64,000 bases of DNA from Acidihalobacter aeolianus (GTDB lineage: Bacteria; Pseudomonadota; Gammaproteobacteria; DSM-5130; Acidihalobacteraceae), in NCBI RefSeq assembly GCF_001753165.1, contig NZ_CP017448.1:1072462-1136461 (forward strand), in the 5' to 3' direction. Positions 36,850 to 45,354 of this stretch are shown here, one piece after another. The notes beneath the pieces are model-generated. The model had not been told where the DNA came from. It saw only the letters and a list, made by a program, of their open reading frames with translations, and did no database searches. Position numbers and translations under genes: made by a program. Numbering within the stretch: position 1 is the stretch's first letter; the number at the start of each line of letters is the position of its first letter.

Positions 36850-38550
36850 ATGATCGTGATCGAGCCGAACGGCGTCGGACCGGGACTGGAAATCGGCTTC
36901 GTCTCGGTGGCCGGGCGGCGTGCGGTCAACGAGGACTACGCCGGCATCGCGCTCGGTGAAGCCGCCGGTGCCGCAACCCGGGGCGTGGTCGCCGCGCTGG
37001 CCGATGGCATGGGCGGTTCGGCCGCCGGCGCGGTGGCCGCCGAAGTGACCGTGCGCAGCTTTCTCGAGGGTTACTATCAGCTGCCGGAAACCCTGGGTCC
37101 GGAACGGGCGGCCGCCCGCGCGCTGGATGCGGCCAATGCCTGGGTGCATGCCCAGGGGCGCTCCGACCCACGCCTGACCGCCATGGCCGCGACTTTCGCG
37201 GCGCTCATCCTGCGCGGGCGCCAGGCGTATTTCCTGCGTGCCGGCGACATTCGGCTCTATCGCCTGCGCGAAGGCCGTCTGCGGCGCATCGGCGCGGACC
37301 ATTACGAGCCGGCGGTGATCGGCGGCGTGGTGCTACGCGCGGTCGGGCTGGAACGGGCCATCGCCGCCGACTGGGACGTACTCGGCCTGGCCGAAGGGGA
37401 TCGTTATCTGCTGTGCAGCGACGGCCTGCACCGCGCTCTGTCCGATGCACGCCTCGCGCCGCTGCTGGCCGAGGCGGATGCGCAGACCGCCGCGCAGCGC
37501 CTGATCGAGGCCGCGGTCGCCTTCGGGCGGGACAACGCCAGCGCCGTGGTACTCGACGTGATGGCGCTGCCCGTGCTCGATCTGCACTACCTCGAACGGG
37601 TCATCGGCCCGCTGCCGATCGGCGACCCGCCGCGCATCGGCGACACGGTCGACGGCTACCTGCTTGGATCGGTGCTCTATTCGGGACATTACAGCCGCCT
37701 GTTCGTGGCCCGGTCCCCGGACCAGCCTCAGGGCGACCCGGTGATCGTCAAGTTTCCGCTGCCGCGGGCGGAGCACGACGAGAACATCCGCCGCTCGTTC
37801 CTGCGCGAGACCTGGATTTCCGGGCGGGTGAAGAGTCAGTACCTCATCGATTACCTGCCGCCCGAGCCAGGCCGGCAGACGCGGCTGTACGCGGTCAGCC
37901 CGTATTACGACGGCGAGACGCTGGAGACGCGGCTGCAGCGCAGTCCGGTCGGCCTGCGCGAGGGCATCGATATCGCAGGTCGTCTGGCAAAGGCGATAGA
38001 CACCTTGAATCGGCGCGAGATATTCCACCGCGACATCAAGCCGGAGAACGTGATGTTGCTGCGCGACGGGGGGCTGCGGCTGCTCGATCTCGGTTTCTCG
38101 GCCATGCCGGGCGTGCTCGATCCGGCGCCCGCGGAGGTGCCGGGCACGCCGGCCTACATGGCCCCGGAACTGTTTGCCGGCGGCAGCGGCGACGCTCGTT
38201 CCGACGTGTTCGCCTTCGGCGTCACGCTGTACCGCATGTTCAGCGGCGGCAAGTCGCCCTACGGGCTGCGTCAGTTTATCCCGCTGCACCGCCACCGGCC
38301 CGACCTGCCGGCGTACCTGAGCAGGGTGCTGGAGAAGGGTATGGCGCGCGACCCGGACGAGCGCTATCAGGACGTGCTCGAACTGCTCTATGAACTCGAA
38401 TATGCCGGCCGCAGGGGCGCACCGGCCGGCGTGGCGCGGCGACGCAGCCTGTACGAGCGCAATCCGCTGCTGTTCTGGCAGGTGACCGCCTGGACGGCGA
38501 TCGCGGTGGCCTTCGGGCTGCTGGTCGCGCTGGCCAAACCCTGGACCTGA
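36850..38550 (+). CDS. PP2C phosphatase - Ser/Thr protein kinase fusion, membrane-tethered
   Basis: The 566-residue protein joins two opposing enzymes. Residues 1-240 form a PP2C phosphatase: 'RRAVNEDYAG', 'ADGMGGSAAG' (Asp52), 'RAGDIRLYRLR', 'LLCSDGLHRAL' and 'RDNASAVVLDV'. Residues about 265-520 form a Hanks-type kinase: Gly-rich 'GSVLYSGHYSRLF', Lys in 'VIVKFP', catalytic 'FHRDIKPENVML' (Asp near 395), DLG in place of DFG, and 'GTPAYMAPEL'. A C-terminal hydrophobic helix (about 540-560) anchors it. The frame is open back to 36739, but the PP2C domain starts after 36850. It lies between the amine oxidase and eutB, so it probably regulates this pathway. Confidence 0.92.
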   Translation: MIVIEPNGVGPGLEIGFVSVAGRRAVNEDYAGIALGEAAGAATRGVVAALADGMGGSAAGAVAAEVTVRSFLEGYYQLPETLGPERAAARALDAANAWVHAQGRSDPRLTAMAATFAALILRGRQAYFLRAGDIRLYRLREGRLRRIGADHYEPAVIGGVVLRAVGLERAIAADWDVLGLAEGDRYLLCSDGLHRALSDARLAPLLAEADAQTAAQRLIEAAVAFGRDNASAVVLDVMALPVLDLHYLERVIGPLPIGDPPRIGDTVDGYLLGSVLYSGHYSRLFVARSPDQPQGDPVIVKFPLPRAEHDENIRRSFLRETWISGRVKSQYLIDYLPPEPGRQTRLYAVSPYYDGETLETRLQRSPVGLREGIDIAGRLAKAIDTLNRREIFHRDIKPENVMLLRDGGLRLLDLGFSAMPGVLDPAPAEVPGTPAYMAPELFAGGSGDARSDVFAFGVTLYRMFSGGKSPYGLRQFIPLHRHRPDLPAYLSRVLEKGMARDPDERYQDVLELLYELEYAGRRGAPAGVARRRSLYERNPLLFWQVTAWTAIAVAFGLLVALAKPWT

Positions 38551-38567
38551 TCGAGGAGGCGCATCCC

Positions 38568-39953
38568 ATGTATAGACACACGGTAGGCGACACACGCTAC
38601 GCCTTCGCGGACCTTAGTACGCTGCTCGCCAAGGCCTCGCCACTGCGTTCCGGCGATCAGTTCGCCGGACTGGCGGCCGAATCGGCGGTGGAACGGGTGG
38701 CGGCGCAGCGTGCGCTGGCCGACGTGCCGCTCAGGGCGTTTCTCGAAGAGGCGCTGATTCCCTACGAGGACGACGAGGTTACGCGGCTGATCCTCGACAC
38801 GCACGACGCGGCCGCCTTCGCGTCGGTCGCGCATCTCACCGTCGGCGGCTTCCGCGACTGGCTGCTGGCCTACGAAACCGATGCCGCCGTGCTGGCGCGG
38901 CTCGCACCGGGGCTGACCCCGGAAATGGTCGCCGCGGTGTCCAAGCTGATGAGCCTGCAGGACCTGGTGCTGGTGGCGAGCAAGTGCGAGGTGACCACGC
39001 GCTTTCGCAACACCATCGGCCTCAAGGGGCGGCTGGCCACGCGGCTGCAGCCGAACCATCCGACCGACGACCCGCGCGGGGTGGCGGCGAGCGTGCTCGA
39101 CGGCCTGCTTTACGGCAGCGGCGACGCGGTCATCGGCATCAATCCGGCCAGCGACCACCTGGGCGCTCTGACCACGCTGCTCGAACTCATCGACGAGGTG
39201 CGCGAAACCTACCGCATCCCCACGCAGTCCTGTGTGCTGGCCCACGTCACCAGCCAGATCGAGGTGATAGCGCGCGGCGCGCCGGTGGATCTCGTGTTCC
39301 AGTCGATCGCAGGCACCGAGGCCGCCAACGCCGGCTTCGGCATCAACCTCGCGCTGCTGGGCGAGGCGCGCGAGGCGGCGCTGTCGCTGGGACGCGGCAC
39401 GCTCGGCGACAACGTGATGTACTTCGAGACCGGGCAGGGCAGCGCGCTGTCGGCGAACGCGCACCACGGCGTCGACCAGCAGACCTGCGAGGCGCGTGCC
39501 TATGCCGTGGCGCGGGCGTTCTCGCCGCTGCTGGTCAACACGGTGGTCGGCTTCATCGGCCCGGAATACCTCTACGACGGCAAGCAGATCGTACGCGCCG
39601 GACTGGAAGACCATTTCTGCGGCAAGCTGCTCGGCCTGCCGATGGGCTGCGACGTGTGCTACACCAATCACGCCGAGGCCGACCAGGACGACATGGACGC
39701 GCTGCTCACCCTGCTCGGCGCGGCCGGCTGCACCTACATCATGGGCATCCCCGGCGCCGACGACATCATGCTGAACTACCAGAGCACCTCGTTCCACGAT
39801 GCGCTGTATCTGCGCCAGGTGCTCGGCCTGCGTCCGGCGCCGGAGTTCGAGGCCTGGCTGGAGGCCATGGGCATCGTCGAGGATGGCCGCCGGCTGCGTC
39901 CGGCCGAGCCGGCGCATCCCCTGCTGACCCATCCGCTGGCGGCCGGCGAATGA
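38568..39953 (+). CDS. eutB: Ethanolamine ammonia-lyase large subunit
   Basis: The 461-residue large subunit of the adenosylcobalamin-dependent lyase that turns ethanolamine into acetaldehyde and ammonia. The TIM-barrel core shows 'CEVTTRFRNTIGLKGRLATR', 'RLQPNHPTDDPRGVAAS', 'DAVIGINPASD', 'FQSIAGTEAANAGFGINL' and 'FETGQGSALSANAHHGVDQQ', all EutB hallmarks. GAGGAGG precedes the ATG. It overlaps eutC by 4 bases (ATGA) and starts 17 bases after the kinase/phosphatase gene. No eut shell proteins or EutA reactivase are present in the window. Confidence 0.97.
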   Translation: MYRHTVGDTRYAFADLSTLLAKASPLRSGDQFAGLAAESAVERVAAQRALADVPLRAFLEEALIPYEDDEVTRLILDTHDAAAFASVAHLTVGGFRDWLLAYETDAAVLARLAPGLTPEMVAAVSKLMSLQDLVLVASKCEVTTRFRNTIGLKGRLATRLQPNHPTDDPRGVAASVLDGLLYGSGDAVIGINPASDHLGALTTLLELIDEVRETYRIPTQSCVLAHVTSQIEVIARGAPVDLVFQSIAGTEAANAGFGINLALLGEAREAALSLGRGTLGDNVMYFETGQGSALSANAHHGVDQQTCEARAYAVARAFSPLLVNTVVGFIGPEYLYDGKQIVRAGLEDHFCGKLLGLPMGCDVCYTNHAEADQDDMDALLTLLGAAGCTYIMGIPGADDIMLNYQSTSFHDALYLRQVLGLRPAPEFEAWLEAMGIVEDGRRLRPAEPAHPLLTHPLAAGE

Positions 39954-40750
39954 GCGGCGAAGGGCGCAGACTGCCGGGGCAGGCCGATCCATGGCGCGGT
40001 CTGAGGCGATTCACCGATGCGCGCATCGCGCTGGGCCGCGTTGGCGGCAGCCAGCCGACCGAGGCGGTGCTCGATTTTCGTCTGGCGCACGCCCAGGCGC
40101 GAGATGCCGTGCACCGGGCGCTGGACGTCGACGCGCTGTGCGCGCGTCTCGCGCCGCTGGGGCTGCCGGTGCTGCGCGCGGCCAGCCGTGCGCCCGATCG
40201 CGCGAACTACCTGCAGCGTCCCGATCTCGGTCGTGTGCTAGCTCCGGAGGCCGCCGCGCGCCTGGCTGGCGAACCCTCTGCCGGCTACGACGTCGTCTTC
40301 GTGTTGGGCGATGGGCTCTCGTCGCTCGCGGTCGAGCGCCACGCGCCGTCCTTGCTGGAGGCCGTGCTGACGCCGTTGCGGACGCAGGGCTGGTGCATCG
40401 GTCCGCTGGTCGTCGCCGAGCAGGCGCGCGTGGCACTGGGCGACGAAGTCGGGCAGGCGCTCAACGCATCGCTCGTGGTCGTGCTCATCGGCGAGCGCCC
40501 CGGACTGAGTTCGCCCGACAGCCTGGGTGTCTATCTCACCTACGCTCCTCGTCCGGGGCGTCTGAACTCCGAACGCAACTGCATCAGCAACGTCCGCCCC
40601 GAGGGGCTTCCCTGCAGCACAGCCGCGCACAAGCTGGTATACCTGCTTGCAGCCGCACGTAGCCGCCGCCTGACCGGTGTCGCCCTCAAGGACGATGCGC
40701 CCATACAGATCGACGCGGGAATCTCGCCGACACTCCCGGATGAGTCTTGA
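39950..40750 (+). CDS. eutC: Ethanolamine ammonia-lyase small subunit
   Basis: This 266-residue subunit contributes part of the cobalamin site of ethanolamine ammonia-lyase. 'RIALGRVGGSQPTEAVLDFR' near the N-terminus and 'RANYLQRPDLGR', 'VFVLGDGLSSLAVERHA', 'LIGERPGLSSPDSLGVYLT' and 'RNCISNVRPEGL' match EutC. Its ATG overlaps the eutB stop (ATGA), indicating translational coupling and equal subunit supply. The start lacks its own strong ribosome site, which fits coupling. Two hairpins follow the stop. Confidence 0.95.
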   Translation: MSGEGRRLPGQADPWRGLRRFTDARIALGRVGGSQPTEAVLDFRLAHAQARDAVHRALDVDALCARLAPLGLPVLRAASRAPDRANYLQRPDLGRVLAPEAAARLAGEPSAGYDVVFVLGDGLSSLAVERHAPSLLEAVLTPLRTQGWCIGPLVVAEQARVALGDEVGQALNASLVVVLIGERPGLSSPDSLGVYLTYAPRPGRLNSERNCISNVRPEGLPCSTAAHKLVYLLAAARSRRLTGVALKDDAPIQIDAGISPTLPDES

Positions 40751-40799
40751 GGCGAGACTCGGGTCGCCGGGTGGCTCGAACCGGTGGTACGGTTCGAGC
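40742..40799 (+). terminator. Tandem hairpins after eutC
   Basis: GAGTCT (40742-40747) pairs with AGACTC (40755-40760), overlapping the eutC stop. GCTCGAACCG (40774-40783) pairs perfectly with CGGTTCGAGC (40790-40799) across a 6-base loop. An A-run, not a U-run, follows, so termination would not be classic; the hairpins may protect the mRNA end. Confidence 0.4.
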
Positions 40800-40939
40800 G
40801 AAAAAATGACCTTTGACCAGGCGAGATCGTGATAGTTCCTGAAAGATTATTTGTTTGAATGTTCTCGCATTCTTGTTCGTACGGTCACGGTTTCTTAACG
40901 AAGGATTCACGATTTCTCACATACCATGCCGCCCTTGAT

Positions 40940-40960
40940 GACGGAGGGGGCACCTCCGTC
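40940..40960 (+). promoter_or_regulatory. Stem-loop in the leader of the TonB-dependent receptor gene
   Basis: GACGGAGG (40940-40947) pairs perfectly with CCTCCGTC (40953-40960) around GGGCA. It ends about 20 bases before the ribosome site GGAGGG. It could influence translation. No B12-box or other known riboswitch core was found in the 240-base gap. Confidence 0.3.
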
Positions 40961-40991
40961 GACTTTCGGACGAAACCGCGGAGGGTAAGTG

Positions 40992-43298
40992 GTGAACAGC
41001 AAGGGCAAGGGACTGTTTGGGGGTGTTTCGGCGCTGGGTTTGGGCGTCGTCATGATTGCGTCGCCGTTGACAGCGGCACATGCGCAGGGAGACGACAGCA
41101 CGGATAACGGCCAGCCGGTGCAGATCAAGAAGGTGGTCAAGACCGTGCCGCCCGAAAGGGCCGTGGCCACGGTCAGCAAGGCCAAGGTGGAACATACGAG
41201 TCCTTCCAGCAATTTGCTGTCGATTCTCAAGAATGTTCCGGGGTTCAACGTGCTGAGCTCCGGTCCCGGTAACCTGTTGACCAGCGATACGGCCTTCACG
41301 CTCAACGGGTTCAACAGCTCCGAGGTCGGCACCACGTTCGACGGTGTGCCGATCATCAATACCTTCCTGGGCGGTATTTACGGTCAGGGCGATGATCATG
41401 CGGTAACCCCGCTGACAGTCGGACAGATCAGCAATGTTCAGGTTTACAGCGGCGCCAATACGCCACAGCAGAACTCGCTGGATTCCCTGGGCGGCAACAT
41501 CAACTTCAGTCCCAAGATGCCCACGAAGGCCCCGGGTGTGGACGTGAACGTGGGCGGCGGTGCCTACGCCAAGCACGGCGACATGAGTACCGTGGGCGTG
41601 CAAGCGAATTCGGGGGCGCTCCAGTCGCTGAACGGCTTCAAGGTGCTGGCCCGATACGATCACACCGATACCAACGGCTTTCAGCAGCACGTCTACGCGC
41701 ATGTCAATTCGTATTATCTGGCCGCCGTGCAGCCGCTCGATCAGGGGCTGACGCAGCTGAGCCTGATCGTTGCCCACAACGACGAAAAGGCGCAGATGCC
41801 GGAGATGATTCCGTCCGCGTTGATCGATCAGTTCGGCAGCGATTATCAGTACCCCACCGATGTGGCGCGCAACTGGGTCGATTCGCATGCGACTCACGTG
41901 ATCCTGGGGCTTAACTCGCTCCTCAATCCCATGGCCGTCGGCGGCTTCAAGGTTTTCTACAACCAGACGAAGAACGACCGTACCGCATATGCCAATCCGA
42001 TCTACAACAACTCGTATCTGGGCTATGGCTTGCCCACGCATCTGAAGAGTTCGTCGGCGCTCAATGGGTACGGTAACAACTTCAATATTTACAATGCTGC
42101 GCTGGCGACCCAGATGTTCGGTTCCGCAGCAGCCGGTACGCAGTACCAGCATTACATCGACAACTACCACAACTTCGGCGCCAAGATCCACCTGAGCCTG
42201 TTGCTGCCGTCGAATACGGTGACCGTCGGCGGCATGGCGATGCAGGCCAAGGAGCTTTCCGAGGAAGGTTGGTACGGTTCCAAGCCGGCACCCATCTCGA
42301 CGGGTTACAACGCGGCCTGGGTGGAACACGACGGACGTAATTACTGGGATGCTTATGCCCAGGACAACATGTCCTTGCTGAAGGGGCGTTTGCATATCTA
42401 TCCCGGCGTCAAGTATGCGCAGGTTTCGATGTTCGCAGCCGATGATCCCGCGTACTACTACTACTACGGCGGATCCACCGGCAAGACCTTCACCTATGCC
42501 GAGCCTTCCATCGGCGTGACCTTCAGCCCCGCCAAGCCGGTCGAGCTGTATGCCAACTACGGCCGCACCTACAAGGCGCCGAACATCAGCGCGATCTATA
42601 GCCTGATCGGTTCCACCCCGATGCCGCAGCCGATCACGGTGAAGCCCGAATATGTCGACAGCGTCGATGCCGGTATCCGCTACAGCAGTGCTTTCGGCAA
42701 GTTCTCAGCGGCTGTGTACGATCGGCATTTCACCCATATCTTCAGCTATTCCTACAGCAACGTGACGGGTGTGACCCAGGAATACAACGCGGGTACGGCG
42801 GATTACAAGGGTTTCACGCTCGCCGCCGAAAAGCCGCTGCTGGATCATTTTCTGCTGCAGGCCAACTACGGTTACACCAACGCCAAATACACCAAGGACT
42901 TCACCGGCGACAACGGTACGGTGACTGCCGGAATGTGGCGTGCGGACGTGCCTGAATACACCGCCAATCTGGGTCTGGCCTACGAAAACGCCGGCTGGTA
43001 CGGTGATCTGAGTTCCCATTTCGTCGGTCGCCAGTACATCGCCTACAACGGCGGTACCACCAGCGACACCACGATCCCGGCCTACGAGACGGTGGACCTC
43101 AAGGTCGCGTACACCTGGAAGACTCCGGGGGCGATGGTCAAGAAGCTCAAGGTTGCCGCCTACATCGACAACCTGTTGGACAAGAAGTACATCGCCTATG
43201 CCTATGTTCAAGGCAAGGCGGGTGCGACCGGCAACTATGAACTCGTGCAGGAAGGAGCGCCGCGTTTCGCTGGCGTGACGTTGACCGCTTCCTTCTAA
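40992..43298 (+). CDS. TonB-dependent outer-membrane receptor
   Basis: The receptor has about 768 residues. A signal peptide ends near 'SPLTAAHAQG' (about residues 30-33). The plug domain follows ('LLSILKNVPGFNVLSSGPG', 'FTLNGFNSSEVGTTFDGVP', 'SLGGNINF'), then a 22-strand-type barrel with many aromatic residues, ending in Phe as outer-membrane proteins do. There is no STN signalling domain. The ligand is unknown. The dedicated ExbB-ExbD-TonB genes and the secreted phosphoesterase downstream suggest uptake of a phosphorylated or phosphoesterase-released compound. GTG at 40992 is better spaced from GGAGGG than the GTG at 40989. GC content is lower than in the following genes. Confidence 0.9.
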   Translation: MNSKGKGLFGGVSALGLGVVMIASPLTAAHAQGDDSTDNGQPVQIKKVVKTVPPERAVATVSKAKVEHTSPSSNLLSILKNVPGFNVLSSGPGNLLTSDTAFTLNGFNSSEVGTTFDGVPIINTFLGGIYGQGDDHAVTPLTVGQISNVQVYSGANTPQQNSLDSLGGNINFSPKMPTKAPGVDVNVGGGAYAKHGDMSTVGVQANSGALQSLNGFKVLARYDHTDTNGFQQHVYAHVNSYYLAAVQPLDQGLTQLSLIVAHNDEKAQMPEMIPSALIDQFGSDYQYPTDVARNWVDSHATHVILGLNSLLNPMAVGGFKVFYNQTKNDRTAYANPIYNNSYLGYGLPTHLKSSSALNGYGNNFNIYNAALATQMFGSAAAGTQYQHYIDNYHNFGAKIHLSLLLPSNTVTVGGMAMQAKELSEEGWYGSKPAPISTGYNAAWVEHDGRNYWDAYAQDNMSLLKGRLHIYPGVKYAQVSMFAADDPAYYYYYGGSTGKTFTYAEPSIGVTFSPAKPVELYANYGRTYKAPNISAIYSLIGSTPMPQPITVKPEYVDSVDAGIRYSSAFGKFSAAVYDRHFTHIFSYSYSNVTGVTQEYNAGTADYKGFTLAAEKPLLDHFLLQANYGYTNAKYTKDFTGDNGTVTAGMWRADVPEYTANLGLAYENAGWYGDLSSHFVGRQYIAYNGGTTSDTTIPAYETVDLKVAYTWKTPGAMVKKLKVAAYIDNLLDKKYIAYAYVQGKAGATGNYELVQEGAPRFAGVTLTASF

Positions 43299-43326
43299 GC
43301 GGCGGCCGTAAGGGCCGGATTTACCC

Positions 43327-43356
43327 CGCCCTTTCCGGCGTCAGCCGGGAAGGGCG
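43327..43356 (+). terminator. Terminator-like hairpin between receptor and exbB
   Basis: CGCCCTTTCCGGC (43327-43339) pairs with GCCGGGAAGGGCG (43344-43356) over 13 positions with one U-G wobble and a GTCA loop, followed by TTCGTTC. It could be a partial terminator that lowers expression of the energising proteins relative to the receptor. Confidence 0.55.
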
Positions 43357-43379
43357 TTCGTTCAACTAACCGTGGACAT

Positions 43380-44093
43380 ATGCTGATGGAACTGGTCGTA
43401 CATCTGATCAAGCTTTCGGGCGGGCTGCCGATCATCATGGCGCTGCTGTTGCTGGTGGCGGTGGCGGTGATTTTTGACCGGCTGTGGTTTTACTACCGGG
43501 TGCTGGGTGCGGGCAACCGGGTGGAGGCCTCGCTCAAGGGGCTTGACTACCGCGACGTGCGGGGTCTCAAGGCGCTGGGCGAGGAGTACGCGCACACCCT
43601 GCAGGGGCGCTTGATCCTGCAGGCGGTGGCGTCCAAGGCCGAGACGCCGGACGCGCTGTCGCAGCACCTCGACGAGGAAGTGCTGTGGTCGATGCCGCGG
43701 CTGGACCAGTACCTGTGGCTGCTGGACACGGCGGCGACCTTAGGTCCGCTGCTGGGCCTGTTCGGCACCATCATCGGCATGATCGACACCTTCAACGTGC
43801 TGGGCAGTTCCGGGGCGGCGGTCAAGGCCACCGGAGGCATTGCCGATGCGCTGGTGTCGACCGGGATGGGTCTTTTCATCGCGATCATCTCGGTGCTGTT
43901 CCTGAACCTGCTGAACAAGCGCCTGCGTCTGGCGATGCACCAGCTCGACCTGATCCGGCTGCTGCTGATCAACCGCTTCTACGGCGAAGGCGTCAAGGCG
44001 CACGGCGAGACCGGCGCGGAACACTTCGAGACGCGCAGCGCGCTGGGCGCGCACCTAGGCATGGGCGACACGCGCAAGGCCGAGGGCGTGTGA
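43380..44093 (+). CDS. exbB: ExbB/TolQ/MotA-family proton channel protein
   Basis: The 237-residue membrane protein has three hydrophobic segments: 'LPIIMALLLLVAVAVIF' near the start, then 'LLDTAATLGPLLGLFGTIIG' and 'STGMGLFIAIISVLFLNLL', the conserved ExbB/TolQ helices that line the proton path. It energises the TonB protein encoded two genes on. It is shorter at the N-terminus than enteric TolQ but normal for ExbB. The ATG at 43380 lacks a clear ribosome site; another ATG lies two codons on. The gene ends one base before exbD. Confidence 0.9.
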   Translation: MLMELVVHLIKLSGGLPIIMALLLLVAVAVIFDRLWFYYRVLGAGNRVEASLKGLDYRDVRGLKALGEEYAHTLQGRLILQAVASKAETPDALSQHLDEEVLWSMPRLDQYLWLLDTAATLGPLLGLFGTIIGMIDTFNVLGSSGAAVKATGGIADALVSTGMGLFIAIISVLFLNLLNKRLRLAMHQLDLIRLLLINRFYGEGVKAHGETGAEHFETRSALGAHLGMGDTRKAEGV

Positions 44094-44094
44094 G

Positions 44095-44583
44095 ATGGAT
44101 CGCTCCCGCTACTTCGAGCATCAGGAACCGCGGCTGAACATCATCCCGATGATCGACATCATGATGTTCCTACTGGTGTTCTTCGTGCTGATGGTGCTGC
44201 ACATGATCCCCAACACCGGGGTGAAGCTGCACCTGCCGAGCGCGAGCACGGCGACCAAGCTGCCGCACAAGAGCGTGATCATCGGCGTGACCGACAAGGG
44301 TGCGGTGCGCTACCAGGACCACACGGTGACCCTGGACGCGCTCAAGCAGGCGCTGTCGGCGCTCAAGGACAAGGCCACGGTGAGCGTGATCATTGCCAGC
44401 GACGGCAAGGCCACGGTGCAGGAACTGACCGGGGTGATGAACACCGTGCGCGAGCTGGGGATCAGCAAGATCGGCCTGGCCACGCGCGCGGGGTCCCCGG
44501 CGGGCGCCGGCAAGACCGCCGCCGGCAAGACCCCCACTGGGACACCGGCTGCCGCAGCGCCGGCCGGTAGCGCGGCGCCATGA
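44095..44583 (+). CDS. exbD: ExbD/TolR-family biopolymer transport protein
   Basis: A 162-residue inner-membrane protein with a short cytosolic N-terminus, one membrane helix ('MIDIMMFLLVFFVLMVLHMI') whose Asp is the conserved proton-binding residue of ExbD/TolR, and a periplasmic domain ending in an Ala/Gly/Pro-rich tail. It works with ExbB to energise TonB. The stop overlaps the start of tonB (ATGA), so the three genes are coupled. Confidence 0.9.
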   Translation: MDRSRYFEHQEPRLNIIPMIDIMMFLLVFFVLMVLHMIPNTGVKLHLPSASTATKLPHKSVIIGVTDKGAVRYQDHTVTLDALKQALSALKDKATVSVIIASDGKATVQELTGVMNTVRELGISKIGLATRAGSPAGAGKTAAGKTPTGTPAAAAPAGSAAP

Positions 44584-45338
44584 GCGCACTGGCGCCGCTC
44601 GGGCCGTGGTCGCCGCCACGGCTGGGTCTGCCGCGGGCGTTCGTGCTGGCGCTCGTGCTCGAAGTGCTGATCGTGGTGCTGCTGCTGTGGCCGTGGCACC
44701 ACGCCCCGGCCCCGCCGCCGCCGGCGATGCCGCAGCAGGTGACCACGGTGCAGTTCGTCAAGCTGCCGCCGCCGCCCCCACCCAAACCGGTGGTGCAGCC
44801 CAGGATCGTGCCGCCGCCGCCGATCCCCAAGCCGCAGATCGTGATCCCGAAGAAGCCCAAGCCCAAGCCGATCGTGCACCACAAGCCCAAGCCGCGGCCC
44901 AAGCCCATCGTGCACCACAAGCCCAAGCCCGTGCCCAAGCCCAAGCCCGCGCCGCATCCGCACGTGGTGCCGCACCCGGCGCCGCAGGTGGTCAAGTCGC
45001 CGGTGCCGACCCCGCGGGTCGCCCCCGTGTCCGGGCCCAGCCCCTCGGCGATCGCCGCCTACAGCCAGGCGCTGCACGTGCTGATCCAGAACAACGTGGT
45101 GGTCGGCGAGATGGTGCGCCAGCTCGGCCTGTCCGGCAGCGTGCGGGTGAGCTTCGTGCTCGGCCCCCAGGGCGGCGCCGCGCAGGACGTGCGCGTGGTC
45201 TCAGGCGGGGCCAACCCCCTGATCCGCCGCGACGCCCTCAAGACCGTCGGGCAGCTCAAGTACCCCCCGTTCCCCAAGTCCTTCGGCTCCGCACCCCGCA
45301 CCTTCGAGGTCGTCGTGCAGATCAACGCCAGCAACTAG
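44580..45338 (+). CDS. tonB: TonB energy-transducing protein
   Basis: The protein is 252 residues long. One N-terminal membrane helix ('AFVLALVLEVLIVVLLLW', about 16-34) is followed by a very long Pro/Lys-rich rod (about 40-140) with tandem copies of KPKPIVHHKPKP and many PKPKP units. The C-terminal domain (about 160-252) has the TonB features 'SGSVRVSFVLGPQGGAAQDV' and 'YPPFPKSF'. The rod spans the periplasm to touch the receptor. The start overlaps exbD. The clean operon suggests this TonB serves mainly the adjacent receptor. Confidence 0.9.
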   Translation: MSALAPLGPWSPPRLGLPRAFVLALVLEVLIVVLLLWPWHHAPAPPPPAMPQQVTTVQFVKLPPPPPPKPVVQPRIVPPPPIPKPQIVIPKKPKPKPIVHHKPKPRPKPIVHHKPKPVPKPKPAPHPHVVPHPAPQVVKSPVPTPRVAPVSGPSPSAIAAYSQALHVLIQNNVVVGEMVRQLGLSGSVRVSFVLGPQGGAAQDVRVVSGGANPLIRRDALKTVGQLKYPPFPKSFGSAPRTFEVVVQINASN

Positions 45339-45354
45339 CAATCAGGAGACCGCC

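Noticed and set aside
28042-40750. A eut microcompartment operon
   Set aside because: Only eutB and eutC are present; no shell, EutA, EutD or EutE-type genes were found, and the aldehyde dehydrogenase is of the ordinary soluble type.
40751-40991. Cobalamin riboswitch before the TonB-dependent receptor
   Set aside because: It would fit next to eutBC, but no B12-box core or large multi-stem layout is visible. Only simple hairpins were found.
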